A stretch of 23,331 nt of DNA from CAZLBV01 sp964557845 (GTDB lineage: Bacteria; Acidobacteriota; Aminicenantia; Aminicenantales; Aminicenantaceae): assembly GCA_964557845.1 (NCBI GenBank), contig CAZLBV010000144.1, positions 1 to 23,331 on the forward strand, written 5' to 3'. A model generated the notes under the pieces. The model saw only the letters and a program-made list of their open reading frames with translations, had not been told where the DNA came from and made no database searches. A program made the position numbers and the translations under genes. Below, piece by piece: positions 1-9,432 of the stretch. Position 1 is the first letter of the stretch, and every line of letters begins with the position of its first letter.

Positions 1-552
1 CTGGGTCCGGTTCTAAAGCTCCTTCAAGACAGGCGGGGAAAGCAGAAAAAGATGGAATACATCAGTGCGGACCGCGTATATCTGATTTATCATATTCCTT
101 TAAACGAGGCTGTCTATGATTTCTACAATCTGCTTAAGTCCGTATCCCAGGGATATGCATCCATGGATTATGAATTTTTCGGTTACAGCGTGGCGGACCT
201 GGTTAAACTCGATATTTTGATCAACCAGGAACCGGTAGATGCCCTGTCGATGATCGTTCACAGGGATAAATCTTTTGCAATAGGAAGAGCCTTGGTCTCC
301 AAAATGAAAGAGGTCATTCCCCGACAGCAGTTCGAAGTAGCCCTGCAGGCTGCAATGGGGAAAAGGATTATAGCAAGAGAGACGATCAAGCCCTTTCGCA
401 AGGATGTACTGGCAAAACTCTATGGGGGAGACTATACCCGGAAAATGAAACTGCTGGAAAAGCAGAAAAGCGGAAAAAAAAGAATGAAAAAGATCGGCCG
501 GATAGAAATCCCTCAGGAGGCCTTCCTGGCCATGCTGGAGATAAAACGTTAG
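1..552 (+). CDS. lepA: Elongation factor 4 (LepA), C-terminal part; 5' end outside the window
   Basis: This is the last 183 codons of the ribosomal back-translocase GTPase EF4, which acts on the ribosome at the membrane or in the cytosol. The reading frame is open from base 1, so the GTPase domain lies upstream of the window. Visible landmarks are the domain V sequence PLNEAVYDFYNLLKSVSQGYAS followed by MDYEFFGY, and the LepA-specific C-terminal domain with KRIIARETIKPFRKDVLAKLYGGD, the basic stretch KSGKKRMKKIG and the near-terminal IPQEAFLAML. These are the usual LepA endings, and the protein ends normally at the TAG at 550-552. The first methionine in the window (52) is internal and not a start. 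No terminator hairpin is visible after the stop. Identity is clear from the family-specific C-terminal domain; I see nothing unusual in it. Confidence 0.95.
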   Translation: MGPVLKLLQDRRGKQKKMEYISADRVYLIYHIPLNEAVYDFYNLLKSVSQGYASMDYEFFGYSVADLVKLDILINQEPVDALSMIVHRDKSFAIGRALVSKMKEVIPRQQFEVALQAAMGKRIIARETIKPFRKDVLAKLYGGDYTRKMKLLEKQKSGKKRMKKIGRIEIPQEAFLAMLEIKR

Positions 553-842
553 TTCCGAAAATTGTGGGATTAATTCTGATTGAGTATTGTTTAAACAAGA
601 GATAAAAATAGATCATATCTCGTAATTTATTGATAATATTGATATTAGAGCTGGCTGCTTCCCTCAATCCCGTTTGATTTTTCTTTGAAATATATGTATT
701 CTATACGAGATGGTTCAAGCAAGAGCAGACGGTTTTTTCCCTATGAGATATCGGTTCAAGGATTGGTCAGAATTTGAGGGAAAAATCAGGCTGAATCAAA
801 ATTCTCCCGAGACGAGTTATATTTAAAGGGTGTGAAATAATA
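553..842. other. Intergenic leader region between lepA and the first TonB-dependent receptor
   Basis: This gap of 290 bases is AT-rich and holds no gene I can support. It contains a weak promoter candidate (674-702), a repeated motif at 707-719 and 745-760 (GAGAT, then GGTTCAAG), and a long-range inverted repeat (734-742 with 777-785, TTTTTCCCT and AGGGAAAAA, 34 nt apart). The inverted repeat would lie in the leader of the downstream receptor mRNA. A purine stretch AAAGGG at 825-830 is the only ribosome-binding-like sequence before the start at 843, and its 12-nt spacing is long. Confidence 0.6.
674..702 (+). promoter_or_regulatory. Weak sigma-70-like promoter candidate for the TonB receptor pair
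   Basis: TTGATT (674-679) and TATTCT (697-702) are separated by 17 bases. Each hexamer matches the sigma-70 consensus at only four positions, and the region is AT-rich, so chance matches are expected. It is listed because it is the best-spaced pair in the gap upstream of the receptors. Confidence 0.25.
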
Positions 843-3800
843 ATGGATTCCCGGCGACTGAAGCTTTTCCTGTTTTTAACGATGATATTGATTGTTTCAG
901 TTTCGGTGTTTTCTCAAGGCAGTCAAACGGGCTCTATTTCGGGAATGGTGATGGACAAAGAGGAAAAGCCGCTTCCCGGAGCTGCGGTTATCCTTTCTGG
1001 AGAAAGGATTTTGGGGAGCAGAAATTTTATAACCTCTGAGACGGGATTATTCAGGTTTAACTTTCTTGCTCCGGGTTCTGGTTATGAATTAAAAGTGGAG
1101 ATGCCAGGATTTAAAAATGTGGTAAGAAAGAATCTGATCGTAAGTGTTGGTAAAACCACGGAAATCAATTTCAAGCTGGAAGTATCCTCTGTTGAAGGGG
1201 AAGTGGAGGTCTTGGCTGAGTCTCCGGTTGTGGATGTTGAGAACCCCAAAGCCAGTGTTAATTACAGTTCTGATTTTATCACCAGTATTCCCATTACTAG
1301 AGACCTCTATGATATCCAGAATTCGATCCCAGGAGCCATTTCTGAAGATCGTTCCTACCGCAGGACTTCTTCTATATTGGGTGGTACAGTAAGAAGCAAC
1401 TTGTATGCACTCGATGGGGTTCCGATGAATGATCCGGCTACATCTTATTCCATGTCTAATATTAATGTTGATGTCTATGATGAGATCGAGTTTGGTATCG
1501 GAGCCCTGCCGGCAGAAGTTGGCCAAACAGATTCGGTTTATATAAATATTGTTACAAAAAGAGGCGGGAATAGATTCTCTGCTGATTTAATTACATATTA
1601 TACCAATAAACATCTGAGCCAAAATTTGATTTCCCAGGATGATCTGTATGCCCTGAAAGTTGAGCAGCCGGAGAGTTTTATAGATTATACTGATTATTCT
1701 TTGAATTTCGGGGGGCCTTGTGTAAAGGACCGGATTTGGTTTTATTTAAACGGCAGGCGGCAGCAGTGGGATAAAATAAATCCTTACTCTCCTGAAAACA
1801 GAATGAAAAACCTGGGCTTAGATAGTTCTCATTATGATCTATCCCATGAGGAATGGCTGGGATTTGCCAAAGTTACTTTTCGTTTAAGCAGCAAATTTAA
1901 GTACATGGGGATGCTTCATTATAATCAACTATATGAACCGGTATATTCAAATAGAGTGGACGCTTCCAATACCTATGATGTTACGGGTGTCCGGAATAAT
2001 GAAAAAATATTTACAACCACCCACCAATTAAATCTTCAGGTTAGCCAAAATACCCTGTTTGATTTACGCGGAACTTATATACATCGGTATTTCCCCATTA
2101 ACAGTCATCCTGAAACAGTGGGGAATTATACTTATTATGATCGAGAAGAGCAGGTTTATTGGGGAGCGACCTGGTACGATGATGAATATACCAGAAAGAA
2201 GATGCTGGCATCCCTTACAGCAACTCATTTTCAAGATAATTTTCTCGGAGCCGTTCATGAGTTTAAAACAGGCATCGAGTGGGAAAGGTCGGAATATCAC
2301 CGGGATTGGTATCGGGAGAATCCTTATTATAGTTATTGGCGGGATTATGCTTCTGGTGATCCTTATTATTTTTCTTCAAAAGATAAACGGGGAAGGTTGC
2401 GCATCAGATATTGTCCTGATAGCAAGGGAGATTGGGATATCCAGGACCATACAATGCGACTTTCTGCATTTATCCAGGACAGCCTGAAGTCAGGTCGAAT
2501 AGCGGTTAATATGGGGCTCCGATTTGACTATTCTTATCAATTTGAGCCGCTTCAGTCCCGGCCTGAACTCAGATATGATTACGGTCCTGATCTGATCAAT
2601 CCCAGCCTTGAAGCTAATGATCTTTTGGAAGCATTGATCGAGCAGTATCATAGAAAGATTGGTCCGGTCTCTCCTTTTGATCCGCTGACAACTTCGTATA
2701 AAAGAATCGTTGAATACCGAACCTTCTCACCGCGAGTAGGGATCGTATATGATCTGTTTGGCAACGGTAAGACAGCACTAAAATTAGCTTTTTCCAGGTA
2801 TTATGAGCCGATTTGGTCATCTAAATATAACAGTGCTCAAATTTTTGGGCCTGGTTCTCTGGATTATTATTGGCATGATACCAATGGAAATAAATTCATG
2901 GATCTTCCCACGGTGGACAGCTACAGATTGATCAGTATTCCGGTTCAGGATCCAGATTATAATTACTATCCCGATGATATTAAACCTCCTTTTACCAATG
3001 AGATCTTGGGTGGGTTAGAACAGGAATTGAGCAGGGATTTTTTACTGAGTATAAAGTTTGTCTGGAAAGAAAATAAGAATATTATTGAGGATGTGGATAT
3101 CAATAACGGGTATAATCCTGCAGTTACAGATGAAAAGGGCCTTATTTGGATCCCTTACTCTCTGACCGATCCTGGTTGGGATGGAATTTTTGGGACTCAG
3201 GATGATCAAAAGATGACGGTTTACGGATTAAGAGACGATAGGCCGGCTAAAATATGGATGGGCAGCAATCCACCTGAAGCAATGAGAAAATATTGGGCGG
3301 TCATCTTCGGCCTTGATAAAAGAATGACCAAAAACTGGCAGATGAAGGGATCCGTTATTTATAGCTCCTTCAAGGGGAATACTTCACCGGAATATGAAGC
3401 CACTGAAGGAGAAACCTTTATGTTCAATGATCCCAATTCTCTGCTTAATTCCTATGGGCCCCTCTTTTTTGACCGTCCTCTCCAGTTTAAGCTTATGCTG
3501 ACTGTCTTATTAGCCAGAGATCTAAGTGTCAGCACTTATTTCCAGCATCTATCCGGAAGCCCCTGGACAAGAACGCTGGAAGGGATATATTTTCCCCCTG
3601 ATCTTCCTGTTCAGGAGAGTTTTGTAAGTGTATATGCGGAGCCTTTAGGATCACATAGAAAGTCATCCTATACCAATCTTGATCTCAGGGTAGAACGATC
3701 TTTTTCAATCCGAAAACTCGGAAACTTAAGTATCTATGTTGATATATTTAATCTAGGTGGTTTTTCCGGGTTGAATCTGTATGAAAATCCCAAAGCAAGA

Positions 3801-3911
3801 CTTTGGTATTTTGAAGAACCTCCCCGATATGAATTAGATAGTCTATATGGAAAAGCAGCCAGTGTCTTCGGAGTAAGATCCATAAGAATAGGTGCCAGAT
3901 TCAGTTTTTAA
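843..3911 (+). CDS. TonB-dependent receptor, Oar-like, with N-terminal carboxypeptidase-regulatory-like domain
   Basis: This 1022-aa outer-membrane receptor probably imports an unknown substrate using energy passed on by TonB. A signal peptide covers about residues 1-25 (basic start, then a long hydrophobic run ending near VFSQG). Residues about 30-115 form a carboxypeptidase-regulatory-like beta-sandwich (GSISGMVMDKEEKPLPGAAV, later KVEMPGFKN). A plug domain follows at about 120-245 (RDLYDIQNSIPGA, YALDGVPMNDP). The rest is beta-barrel, ending in the aromatic C-terminus RIGARFSF typical of outer-membrane barrels. No clear TonB box was recognised. Two acidic extracellular-loop motifs stand out: D-x-N-x-N-x-x-x-D at 679-687 and DPGWDGIFGTQDD at 776-788. 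A paralogue follows 37 bases downstream, so the two are probably co-transcribed. The substrate cannot be read from the sequence. Confidence 0.9.
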   Translation: MDSRRLKLFLFLTMILIVSVSVFSQGSQTGSISGMVMDKEEKPLPGAAVILSGERILGSRNFITSETGLFRFNFLAPGSGYELKVEMPGFKNVVRKNLIVSVGKTTEINFKLEVSSVEGEVEVLAESPVVDVENPKASVNYSSDFITSIPITRDLYDIQNSIPGAISEDRSYRRTSSILGGTVRSNLYALDGVPMNDPATSYSMSNINVDVYDEIEFGIGALPAEVGQTDSVYINIVTKRGGNRFSADLITYYTNKHLSQNLISQDDLYALKVEQPESFIDYTDYSLNFGGPCVKDRIWFYLNGRRQQWDKINPYSPENRMKNLGLDSSHYDLSHEEWLGFAKVTFRLSSKFKYMGMLHYNQLYEPVYSNRVDASNTYDVTGVRNNEKIFTTTHQLNLQVSQNTLFDLRGTYIHRYFPINSHPETVGNYTYYDREEQVYWGATWYDDEYTRKKMLASLTATHFQDNFLGAVHEFKTGIEWERSEYHRDWYRENPYYSYWRDYASGDPYYFSSKDKRGRLRIRYCPDSKGDWDIQDHTMRLSAFIQDSLKSGRIAVNMGLRFDYSYQFEPLQSRPELRYDYGPDLINPSLEANDLLEALIEQYHRKIGPVSPFDPLTTSYKRIVEYRTFSPRVGIVYDLFGNGKTALKLAFSRYYEPIWSSKYNSAQIFGPGSLDYYWHDTNGNKFMDLPTVDSYRLISIPVQDPDYNYYPDDIKPPFTNEILGGLEQELSRDFLLSIKFVWKENKNIIEDVDINNGYNPAVTDEKGLIWIPYSLTDPGWDGIFGTQDDQKMTVYGLRDDRPAKIWMGSNPPEAMRKYWAVIFGLDKRMTKNWQMKGSVIYSSFKGNTSPEYEATEGETFMFNDPNSLLNSYGPLFFDRPLQFKLMLTVLLARDLSVSTYFQHLSGSPWTRTLEGIYFPPDLPVQESFVSVYAEPLGSHRKSSYTNLDLRVERSFSIRKLGNLSIYVDIFNLGGFSGLNLYENPKARLWYFEEPPRYELDSLYGKAASVFGVRSIRIGARFSF

Positions 3912-3948
3912 ACGGGATGAATTTTATGTCCTTTAAGAGGATCAAAGA

Positions 3949-6900
3949 ATGAAAAAATCATTGAAAATATTGGGAATAGGAGCTGCAATACTATTAATTA
4001 CTTGGATGGGGGTTTTTCCGTTACAGAGAATAGATGGCTCCATCAACGGAAAAGTGGTTGATCCTCAAGGAAACGCTCTCCCCGGTGTCACTATTACAGT
4101 AACCGGTCCGGCCCTTCAAGGACAAATGATCTATGTAACCAATGAAACCGGAATTTTCCAATTTTCTGCACTTCCACCCGGAAAAAATTATGTGCTTTAT
4201 GTAGAAATGCCGGGTTTTCAGAATTTAAAGAGAGAAAATTTATTGGTGGAAACGGGAAAAACGATCAAACTATACATTGTTCTCCGGGTAAGCAGATTGG
4301 AAGAAGAGATCGCTGTTATTGAACAATCCCCTTTAGTGGATCCAGGAGCATCTAAAACATCTATTCGTATTTCGACTGACTTGATAGACGATGCTCCTAT
4401 ATTCAGAGATTATTATAATGTCGTTAATTCTGCACCAGGAGCGGTGCCCGGAGAGGATCATTATTACCGGACTTCTTTTTTATCCGGAGCTACAGTTAAG
4501 GATAATTTTTATTCTTTGGATGGAACGGTGATCAATGATCCTCAATACATGACCCCTATGGTCAATGTAAATGTCGATTTGATGGAAGAAATGGAGATCG
4601 AACTTTTTGGACATCCTGTGGACATGGCTTCCTCAGGGGGTGCTTATGTAAATGTGATTTCTAAGTCAGGAGGAAATGATTTCAAGGGTTCATTTTCCTT
4701 TGAGTATTTCAACAAAAGCATGCAGGAAGACCTTTTAAGAGAAGAGGAATTGAAAGCCGCGGGATTGGCTATGCCTTTGAGCTGGAGTCAATGGAACGAT
4801 TATTCCCTCAGTCTCGGTGGGCCTATCCAAAAAAACCGGCTTTGGGCTTTCACCAATGTTAGATTTTTAAAATGGGATCAAGAATTTGCTCATATTGATT
4901 GGGAACAAACACTTGCTTCGAATAGGAGAATATTGTCTCAGGATGAAGTGCCTCATCAGGAATTTAATTTGTTCGGCAAGTTAACATTCAGGTTTTCGCC
5001 AAGTCTGAACTTTGCTGCATCATATTGCCTGACCTCTGTTTCAGAAGATCTGTTTAGGCTGAATATGATGGACTCTCTGGATAGGTCCGCGTTTTCCTAC
5101 CGGGACAGCGATCAAAACCATGTATTCAGCGGATGGTTTAAATGGCTGGCCGATCAAAATTTACATATATATGCCCATTTTGGTTATGTTCACAGGAATT
5201 TACCTATCCTTTATTCCGAACACGCAGATCCTCTTTCTCCCCGGATGTATGATGTTTATTATGACGCCTATTATAATAACAGTCCTTATCAACAAATAAA
5301 TCTAAAAAAGAGAATCAATCCGATGATCTCAGCAGTCTTATATAAAGAATCACTTTTTGGGGCTGCTCATGAGATAAAGTTTGGGGTTGAATATGAAGCA
5401 GCTATGACGGAACTGGATTGGTGGAGAGAGAATCCGTTTTATTTTCATACGTTTAGGGGAGACAGGTATGCCTATCCCTTAACCGAGGTTCCAAATCGAT
5501 CCAAGTTGTTTGTTTATACTGGTGCTAATGCAAAAGGAGGATCGGTCCAGAAAAATCTGAAAACAAGGATAGGACTTTATCTTCAAGACTCAATCACACT
5601 GCTTGAACGTCTCACCTTGAATTTAGGTATCAGATTCGACAGCAGTAAAGGTATCTATCCTGTCCAGTCGCATAGAGCTAGTGCAGATACCTATGGCGTG
5701 CTGGATCAGCTGCCTGGTCTGAATATGCAGTATAAAGACTACCAGGTTCCTAAGATAGAGGTAATGAATTGGAATAATTTTTCTCCCCGCTTAGGTTTTG
5801 CCTATGATCTTTTTGGTGACAGCAGAACCTCTTTAAAGGCATCCTGGTCAAGATACCATGAGTCTTTGCTGATTGATTATTTCAGCCGGTTGAATCCTCT
5901 TTATCCTCAGACAAGCGAATGGTACTGGATTGATGCAGATTATGATCAAATCCCGGATGAGACAGATAACTATGACCTGTTGGAAGCGGCACAGGAGCCG
6001 ACGGATTTTGATCTTGAGAAAAAATTGAACAAGGAAGTAACGGCACCTTATACCGATGAGTTTACTCTGGGTATTGAAAGGGATCTGGGAAGCGACCTTA
6101 CTACCGGCCTGATTTTCACTTATAGGCACAACCGAAATCTATTTGAAAATTTCAATGACTATGGATTAAGTTTGGATGAAGCTTGGAAAGGATATAGTCC
6201 AGAAAGTCCTTTTTGGGAAAAGTTTGAATTTCAAGATCCGGGTGATGACGGGATATTTGGTACGGATGATGATATCCGATCCTATTGTTATGCCGAAACG
6301 GCTGATTCTCCTGGAATTAGGTATTTCTATTATTCAAATGTTGATCAGGGATTTAGAAAATATACTGCGCTCCAGTTGGTCTTAAATAAACGAATGTCCC
6401 AAGGATGGCAGATGCTGGCATCCTTGGTATGGAGTAAAGCCTGGGGAAATGTACAGGGTAGTTTTAGAGAATCGAGGGGTGATTCTGCTGCTTTCGATAC
6501 CCCTAATTCATTTATTTATTCGGAAGGCAGGCTTGATTATGACCGTCCTTTGAGCATCAAGATACTGAGTTCGGTCACACTCCCGCACGAAGTGGTTTTA
6601 AGCGCTTATTTTAATTATCAGTCAGGGGCTCCCTGGAATCGGAAGGTGACGGTGTTCATACCGGAAGATCCCCGTTATTTGTACCCAGGAAGAGACTATA
6701 CCGTACCAACTGAATTGGCCGGGACGCGGAGGACTTCTCCTTTGACTACCCTCGATCTTAGGCTGGAAAAAGAGTTCCATTTGGTAGGCAGTATTAATGT
6801 CGGAGGGTACATCGATATCATGAATGCCCTGGGGCGAAGCGGATATTCCATTAGTTCCAATCCAGGAGGGTATTTAAATTATAGAGATCCTCTTAATCCG

Positions 6901-6987
6901 ACTTTTTCAAGGTATGGAAGTTATGGTAAGTATTCTGGAGTTTACGGGAGGAGGGTAGTTAAGCTGAGCGTCCGTTTCACCTTCTGA
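3949..6987 (+). CDS. TonB-dependent receptor, Oar-like, paralogue of the upstream receptor
   Basis: This 1012-aa outer-membrane receptor has the same architecture as its upstream neighbour: signal peptide (about 1-30, less ideal, with a WMGVFPLQ stretch), carboxypeptidase-regulatory-like domain (about 31-115, KVVDPQGNALPGVTITV), plug (about 120-245, RDYYNVVNSAPGA, YSLDGTVINDP) and a long barrel ending KLSVRFTF. Matching landmarks in the barrel (FSPRLGFAYDLFG against FSPRVGIVYDLFG; SWSRYHES against AFSRYYEP) show that the two genes arose by duplication. A loop motif D-x-D-x-D-x-x-x-D is at 662-670 and DPGDDGIFGTDDD at 763-775. AGAGG at 3936-3940, eight bases before the ATG, supports the start. 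Only six bases separate its stop from the stop of the convergent GWxTD gene, with no terminator between. The transported substrate is unknown. Confidence 0.9.
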   Translation: MKKSLKILGIGAAILLITWMGVFPLQRIDGSINGKVVDPQGNALPGVTITVTGPALQGQMIYVTNETGIFQFSALPPGKNYVLYVEMPGFQNLKRENLLVETGKTIKLYIVLRVSRLEEEIAVIEQSPLVDPGASKTSIRISTDLIDDAPIFRDYYNVVNSAPGAVPGEDHYYRTSFLSGATVKDNFYSLDGTVINDPQYMTPMVNVNVDLMEEMEIELFGHPVDMASSGGAYVNVISKSGGNDFKGSFSFEYFNKSMQEDLLREEELKAAGLAMPLSWSQWNDYSLSLGGPIQKNRLWAFTNVRFLKWDQEFAHIDWEQTLASNRRILSQDEVPHQEFNLFGKLTFRFSPSLNFAASYCLTSVSEDLFRLNMMDSLDRSAFSYRDSDQNHVFSGWFKWLADQNLHIYAHFGYVHRNLPILYSEHADPLSPRMYDVYYDAYYNNSPYQQINLKKRINPMISAVLYKESLFGAAHEIKFGVEYEAAMTELDWWRENPFYFHTFRGDRYAYPLTEVPNRSKLFVYTGANAKGGSVQKNLKTRIGLYLQDSITLLERLTLNLGIRFDSSKGIYPVQSHRASADTYGVLDQLPGLNMQYKDYQVPKIEVMNWNNFSPRLGFAYDLFGDSRTSLKASWSRYHESLLIDYFSRLNPLYPQTSEWYWIDADYDQIPDETDNYDLLEAAQEPTDFDLEKKLNKEVTAPYTDEFTLGIERDLGSDLTTGLIFTYRHNRNLFENFNDYGLSLDEAWKGYSPESPFWEKFEFQDPGDDGIFGTDDDIRSYCYAETADSPGIRYFYYSNVDQGFRKYTALQLVLNKRMSQGWQMLASLVWSKAWGNVQGSFRESRGDSAAFDTPNSFIYSEGRLDYDRPLSIKILSSVTLPHEVVLSAYFNYQSGAPWNRKVTVFIPEDPRYLYPGRDYTVPTELAGTRRTSPLTTLDLRLEKEFHLVGSINVGGYIDIMNALGRSGYSISSNPGGYLNYRDPLNPTFSRYGSYGKYSGVYGRRVVKLSVRFTF

Positions 6988-6993
6988 TCTGAA

Positions 6994-7998
6994 TTATTTG
7001 ATAGAGAAATCCAAGGTTTTTTTCTGTTCTGCGTCTCCAGTTGTGTTTTTTAGAGTGATCAACAATGTGTTGGTTCTCTGCCTTAATTTTTCCAGGTTAT
7101 CTGTTATGACCATGGGTATTTCAATATTAAGATTTTCGTTTTCCATCTCTGCGATGGTTTCCATTTCAATCTTGATGGGAACAAATTCCTTATGTTCCCA
7201 TACCATCTGTTGATTGTTGTCTAAAAGTTCAAGGTTTATCAATAAGGTGGTTTCCAAAAGGTCGTCGTTTTGTCTTAACCAAATATTAACATAAGGGATC
7301 GTGATATGGATCTTAGCCTCAACTCGGTCATCCTGCTCAACTGTTTTTTCGACGCTCCATCGGAAATCAAAATATCGGGTCTCTTTTCGAATAGTCTGTT
7401 GGGCTGCGTCCTGGGCTTTGCTTAAAGTCTGCATATATTCCAGGTTCAATTCCCGAATAGGACTGAGATTATAAGTCACTAGAGTGAATTTTCCGGTACA
7501 GGCATAATCAACGAATACGACCGGAAAGGCTCCGTAATACCATACTTCTCTACAAACACCATTGCTTCCGACGTAATCCGTCAGTTTATTCATGGGAGGG
7601 CCGAACAAAATAAGAATCCTTCCCCGGTCGGTCCTGTAACCTGGAATTCCCTCACTCATGAAAATTTCATCGGCTCTTTCCATCCGCTCGTAATATTCGA
7701 CTTTAAATTCATTTATCTTAGTATCCGGGTCCGGATCCCGTCTTTCCCAGAATTCCTCTTTAAACTGCTCTCTTTCTGAATCGGGAAGCTCAAGGAATAT
7801 TTTTGATTCCTGTTTTGTAATGATATATCTGACCCGGTTGAACCAATCTGAATCTTCCGGATCGAGTTTCCTCTCTAAATTATAATAATGGCAGGATGTT
7901 TGAAAGAGAAATGAAAGCGATATTATCACCAGTAAAGACAGAGCCGAAATAGTCCATCTAAATAATCGGCCATTTGTCATAATTCTATAAAGTGACAT
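6994..7998 (-). CDS. GWxTD domain-containing probable lipoprotein
   Basis: This 334-aa exported protein has a GWxTD domain. An N-terminal hydrophobic segment (about 14-33) ends in FLFQTSC, so Cys36 may be lipidated; the lipobox is imperfect, with Gln at -3. The core at about 75-160 carries the family pattern: REQFKEEFWERRDPDP, EYYERMERADEIF, then GIPGYRTDRGRILILFGPP. The name-giving motif reads GYRTD here (residues 120-124), so Tyr replaces Trp. The C-terminal half is beta-rich and probably a sandwich domain. The start is supported by AAGGAGA eight bases upstream of the ATG. GWxTD proteins are common in Aminicenantes and related phyla and have no firmly assigned biochemical role. The gene converges on the TonB receptor pair and lies downstream of the radical SAM gene on the same strand, 63 bases away. 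Confidence 0.85.
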   Translation of the reverse strand: MSLYRIMTNGRLFRWTISALSLLVIISLSFLFQTSCHYYNLERKLDPEDSDWFNRVRYIITKQESKIFLELPDSEREQFKEEFWERRDPDPDTKINEFKVEYYERMERADEIFMSEGIPGYRTDRGRILILFGPPMNKLTDYVGSNGVCREVWYYGAFPVVFVDYACTGKFTLVTYNLSPIRELNLEYMQTLSKAQDAAQQTIRKETRYFDFRWSVEKTVEQDDRVEAKIHITIPYVNIWLRQNDDLLETTLLINLELLDNNQQMVWEHKEFVPIKIEMETIAEMENENLNIEIPMVITDNLEKLRQRTNTLLITLKNTTGDAEQKKTLDFSIK

Positions 7999-8061
7999 GT
8001 TGATTTCTCCTTCTTTATTTTAGCAGAATTCAAATTTGTTTGCATCGGGGAGCAGGAATTT

Positions 8062-9417
8062 TCAGGATTGATTATTTTCTTTTTTTAGCAGCTGCTTAAG
8101 GGCTGAAAATTCCTCCGGGGATAAAGATCCCCAAAGATAGGGGAAAGTAAGTTTGTTATGAAGGAGGGGATCGATATTATCTGTGAAGTATCCTTGTTCA
8201 ACGGCCTTCTTCCATTCCGGAGTACTGGGTATAGGAGAATAAAATGCCAGGTGGGGTCTGGCGCCCAGAGACTGGACAGAAAGAATACTGTCCTTAATAC
8301 TCATGAACTTTTGTCCGGGAAGTCCAGCCAGCAAGTAGACATTAATGTCCTTTCTCTTAAAACCCGCTTTTTCGAGTGCTGCCAGAGCCCTAACAATGTC
8401 ATCGGATTTTACTTTATTGCCGGTTTTCAGCAGGAATTCTTGGTCGAAAGATTCCTGACTGAGATAAAGAGATTGAAAATTCGCTTGTTTAAACAGCCGG
8501 GCCAGCTCAAGATCGATTTCCTTTATATGCAGTCCATTAGGAGTATGAAAATGAATAGGGTATTTTTTTAAAATAAGTTTTTCCAGGATGGGTATGATGT
8601 GCTGTTTTTTATTAATAAGGAGTGCATCGTCATAAAATGCCAAGTTGTTGGGTTTAAATTCAAGAAACATACGGTCGATCTGACCGACGATCCGATCCGG
8701 TGATATTTGTTCAAAATGTTCATACAGAATGGGGCTGATGCAGAAAGTGCATTTATACGGGCATCCCCTTGAAGTGATCATCGGAAGGGACTTCTTATTT
8801 CTGAGAAGAGAATACATCGGATAGGGTGTTTCTTCCAAAGTGCTGAATTCGATTTGCGGGGAGCCGCCATCACCCAGGATCTGCCGGAGCAATGAAAACA
8901 GATTTTTTTCTCCCAAACCTGTACAGATGAGATCCACTCCGGTTTCTGCTTTGGCATGATGGGGAAGGAGGGTTGCATAGAACCCTCCAAGAACAATCGG
9001 GACATTTCCAAATCTTTTTCTGATCAGTTCAGTGACCAATCTGACACCCGGATACCAGTAAGTCATAGTGCAGGTCAGCAATACAATGTCAGGTTTGGGA
9101 ATCCTATCCATCTCGTGATGAAATAGGGTCAGAGGGATTCCATACCGGGAATATTTCCTGGGAATTTTTTTGAGGATGGATGGTTTTTCTACTTCTTCTT
9201 TATAAAACGGCCCGCGGCCGTCTATTTTGGTTTTCAGCTTTTTGGGGAGGCCGGGGTGATGCCTATCCAGGCAATCGATGAAATCTATTTTATGCGGGGT
9301 GTACTGTTTGATCAGAGCGGCTATGGTTAAAAGGCCCAAAGGTTTCAGCCAGAAATCGTAGGCGGTAAAGTCATAGATCCAGGGATTTATTAAAAGAATA
9401 TTTTTTTTGGTCTGCAT
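8062..9417 (-). CDS. B12-binding-type radical SAM protein
   Basis: This 451-aa enzyme has an N-terminal cobalamin-binding-like Rossmann domain and a radical SAM domain. The first domain spans about residues 5-170 (ILLINPW; LVTELIRKRFGNVPIVLGG; TGLGE). The radical SAM cluster motif is SRGCPYKCTFC with Cys219, Cys223 and Cys226 (CxxxCxxC), which binds the 4Fe-4S cluster that cleaves SAM. DRHHPG at 51-56 fits the DxHxxG pattern, but it may be only the family's usual acidic stretch rather than a true cobalamin ligand. I place the start at 9417 (MQTKKNILL). The longer open frame to 9474 would run into the tRNA gene and adds a peptide that is simply translated tRNA. No Shine-Dalgarno sequence is visible, and the start lies 15 nt after the tRNA 3' end. 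The substrate is not evident. Confidence 0.85.
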   Translation of the reverse strand: MQTKKNILLINPWIYDFTAYDFWLKPLGLLTIAALIKQYTPHKIDFIDCLDRHHPGLPKKLKTKIDGRGPFYKEEVEKPSILKKIPRKYSRYGIPLTLFHHEMDRIPKPDIVLLTCTMTYWYPGVRLVTELIRKRFGNVPIVLGGFYATLLPHHAKAETGVDLICTGLGEKNLFSLLRQILGDGGSPQIEFSTLEETPYPMYSLLRNKKSLPMITSRGCPYKCTFCISPILYEHFEQISPDRIVGQIDRMFLEFKPNNLAFYDDALLINKKQHIIPILEKLILKKYPIHFHTPNGLHIKEIDLELARLFKQANFQSLYLSQESFDQEFLLKTGNKVKSDDIVRALAALEKAGFKRKDINVYLLAGLPGQKFMSIKDSILSVQSLGARPHLAFYSPIPSTPEWKKAVEQGYFTDNIDPLLHNKLTFPYLWGSLSPEEFSALKQLLKKENNQS

Positions 9418-9432
9418 ATAATGGAAAACAAA

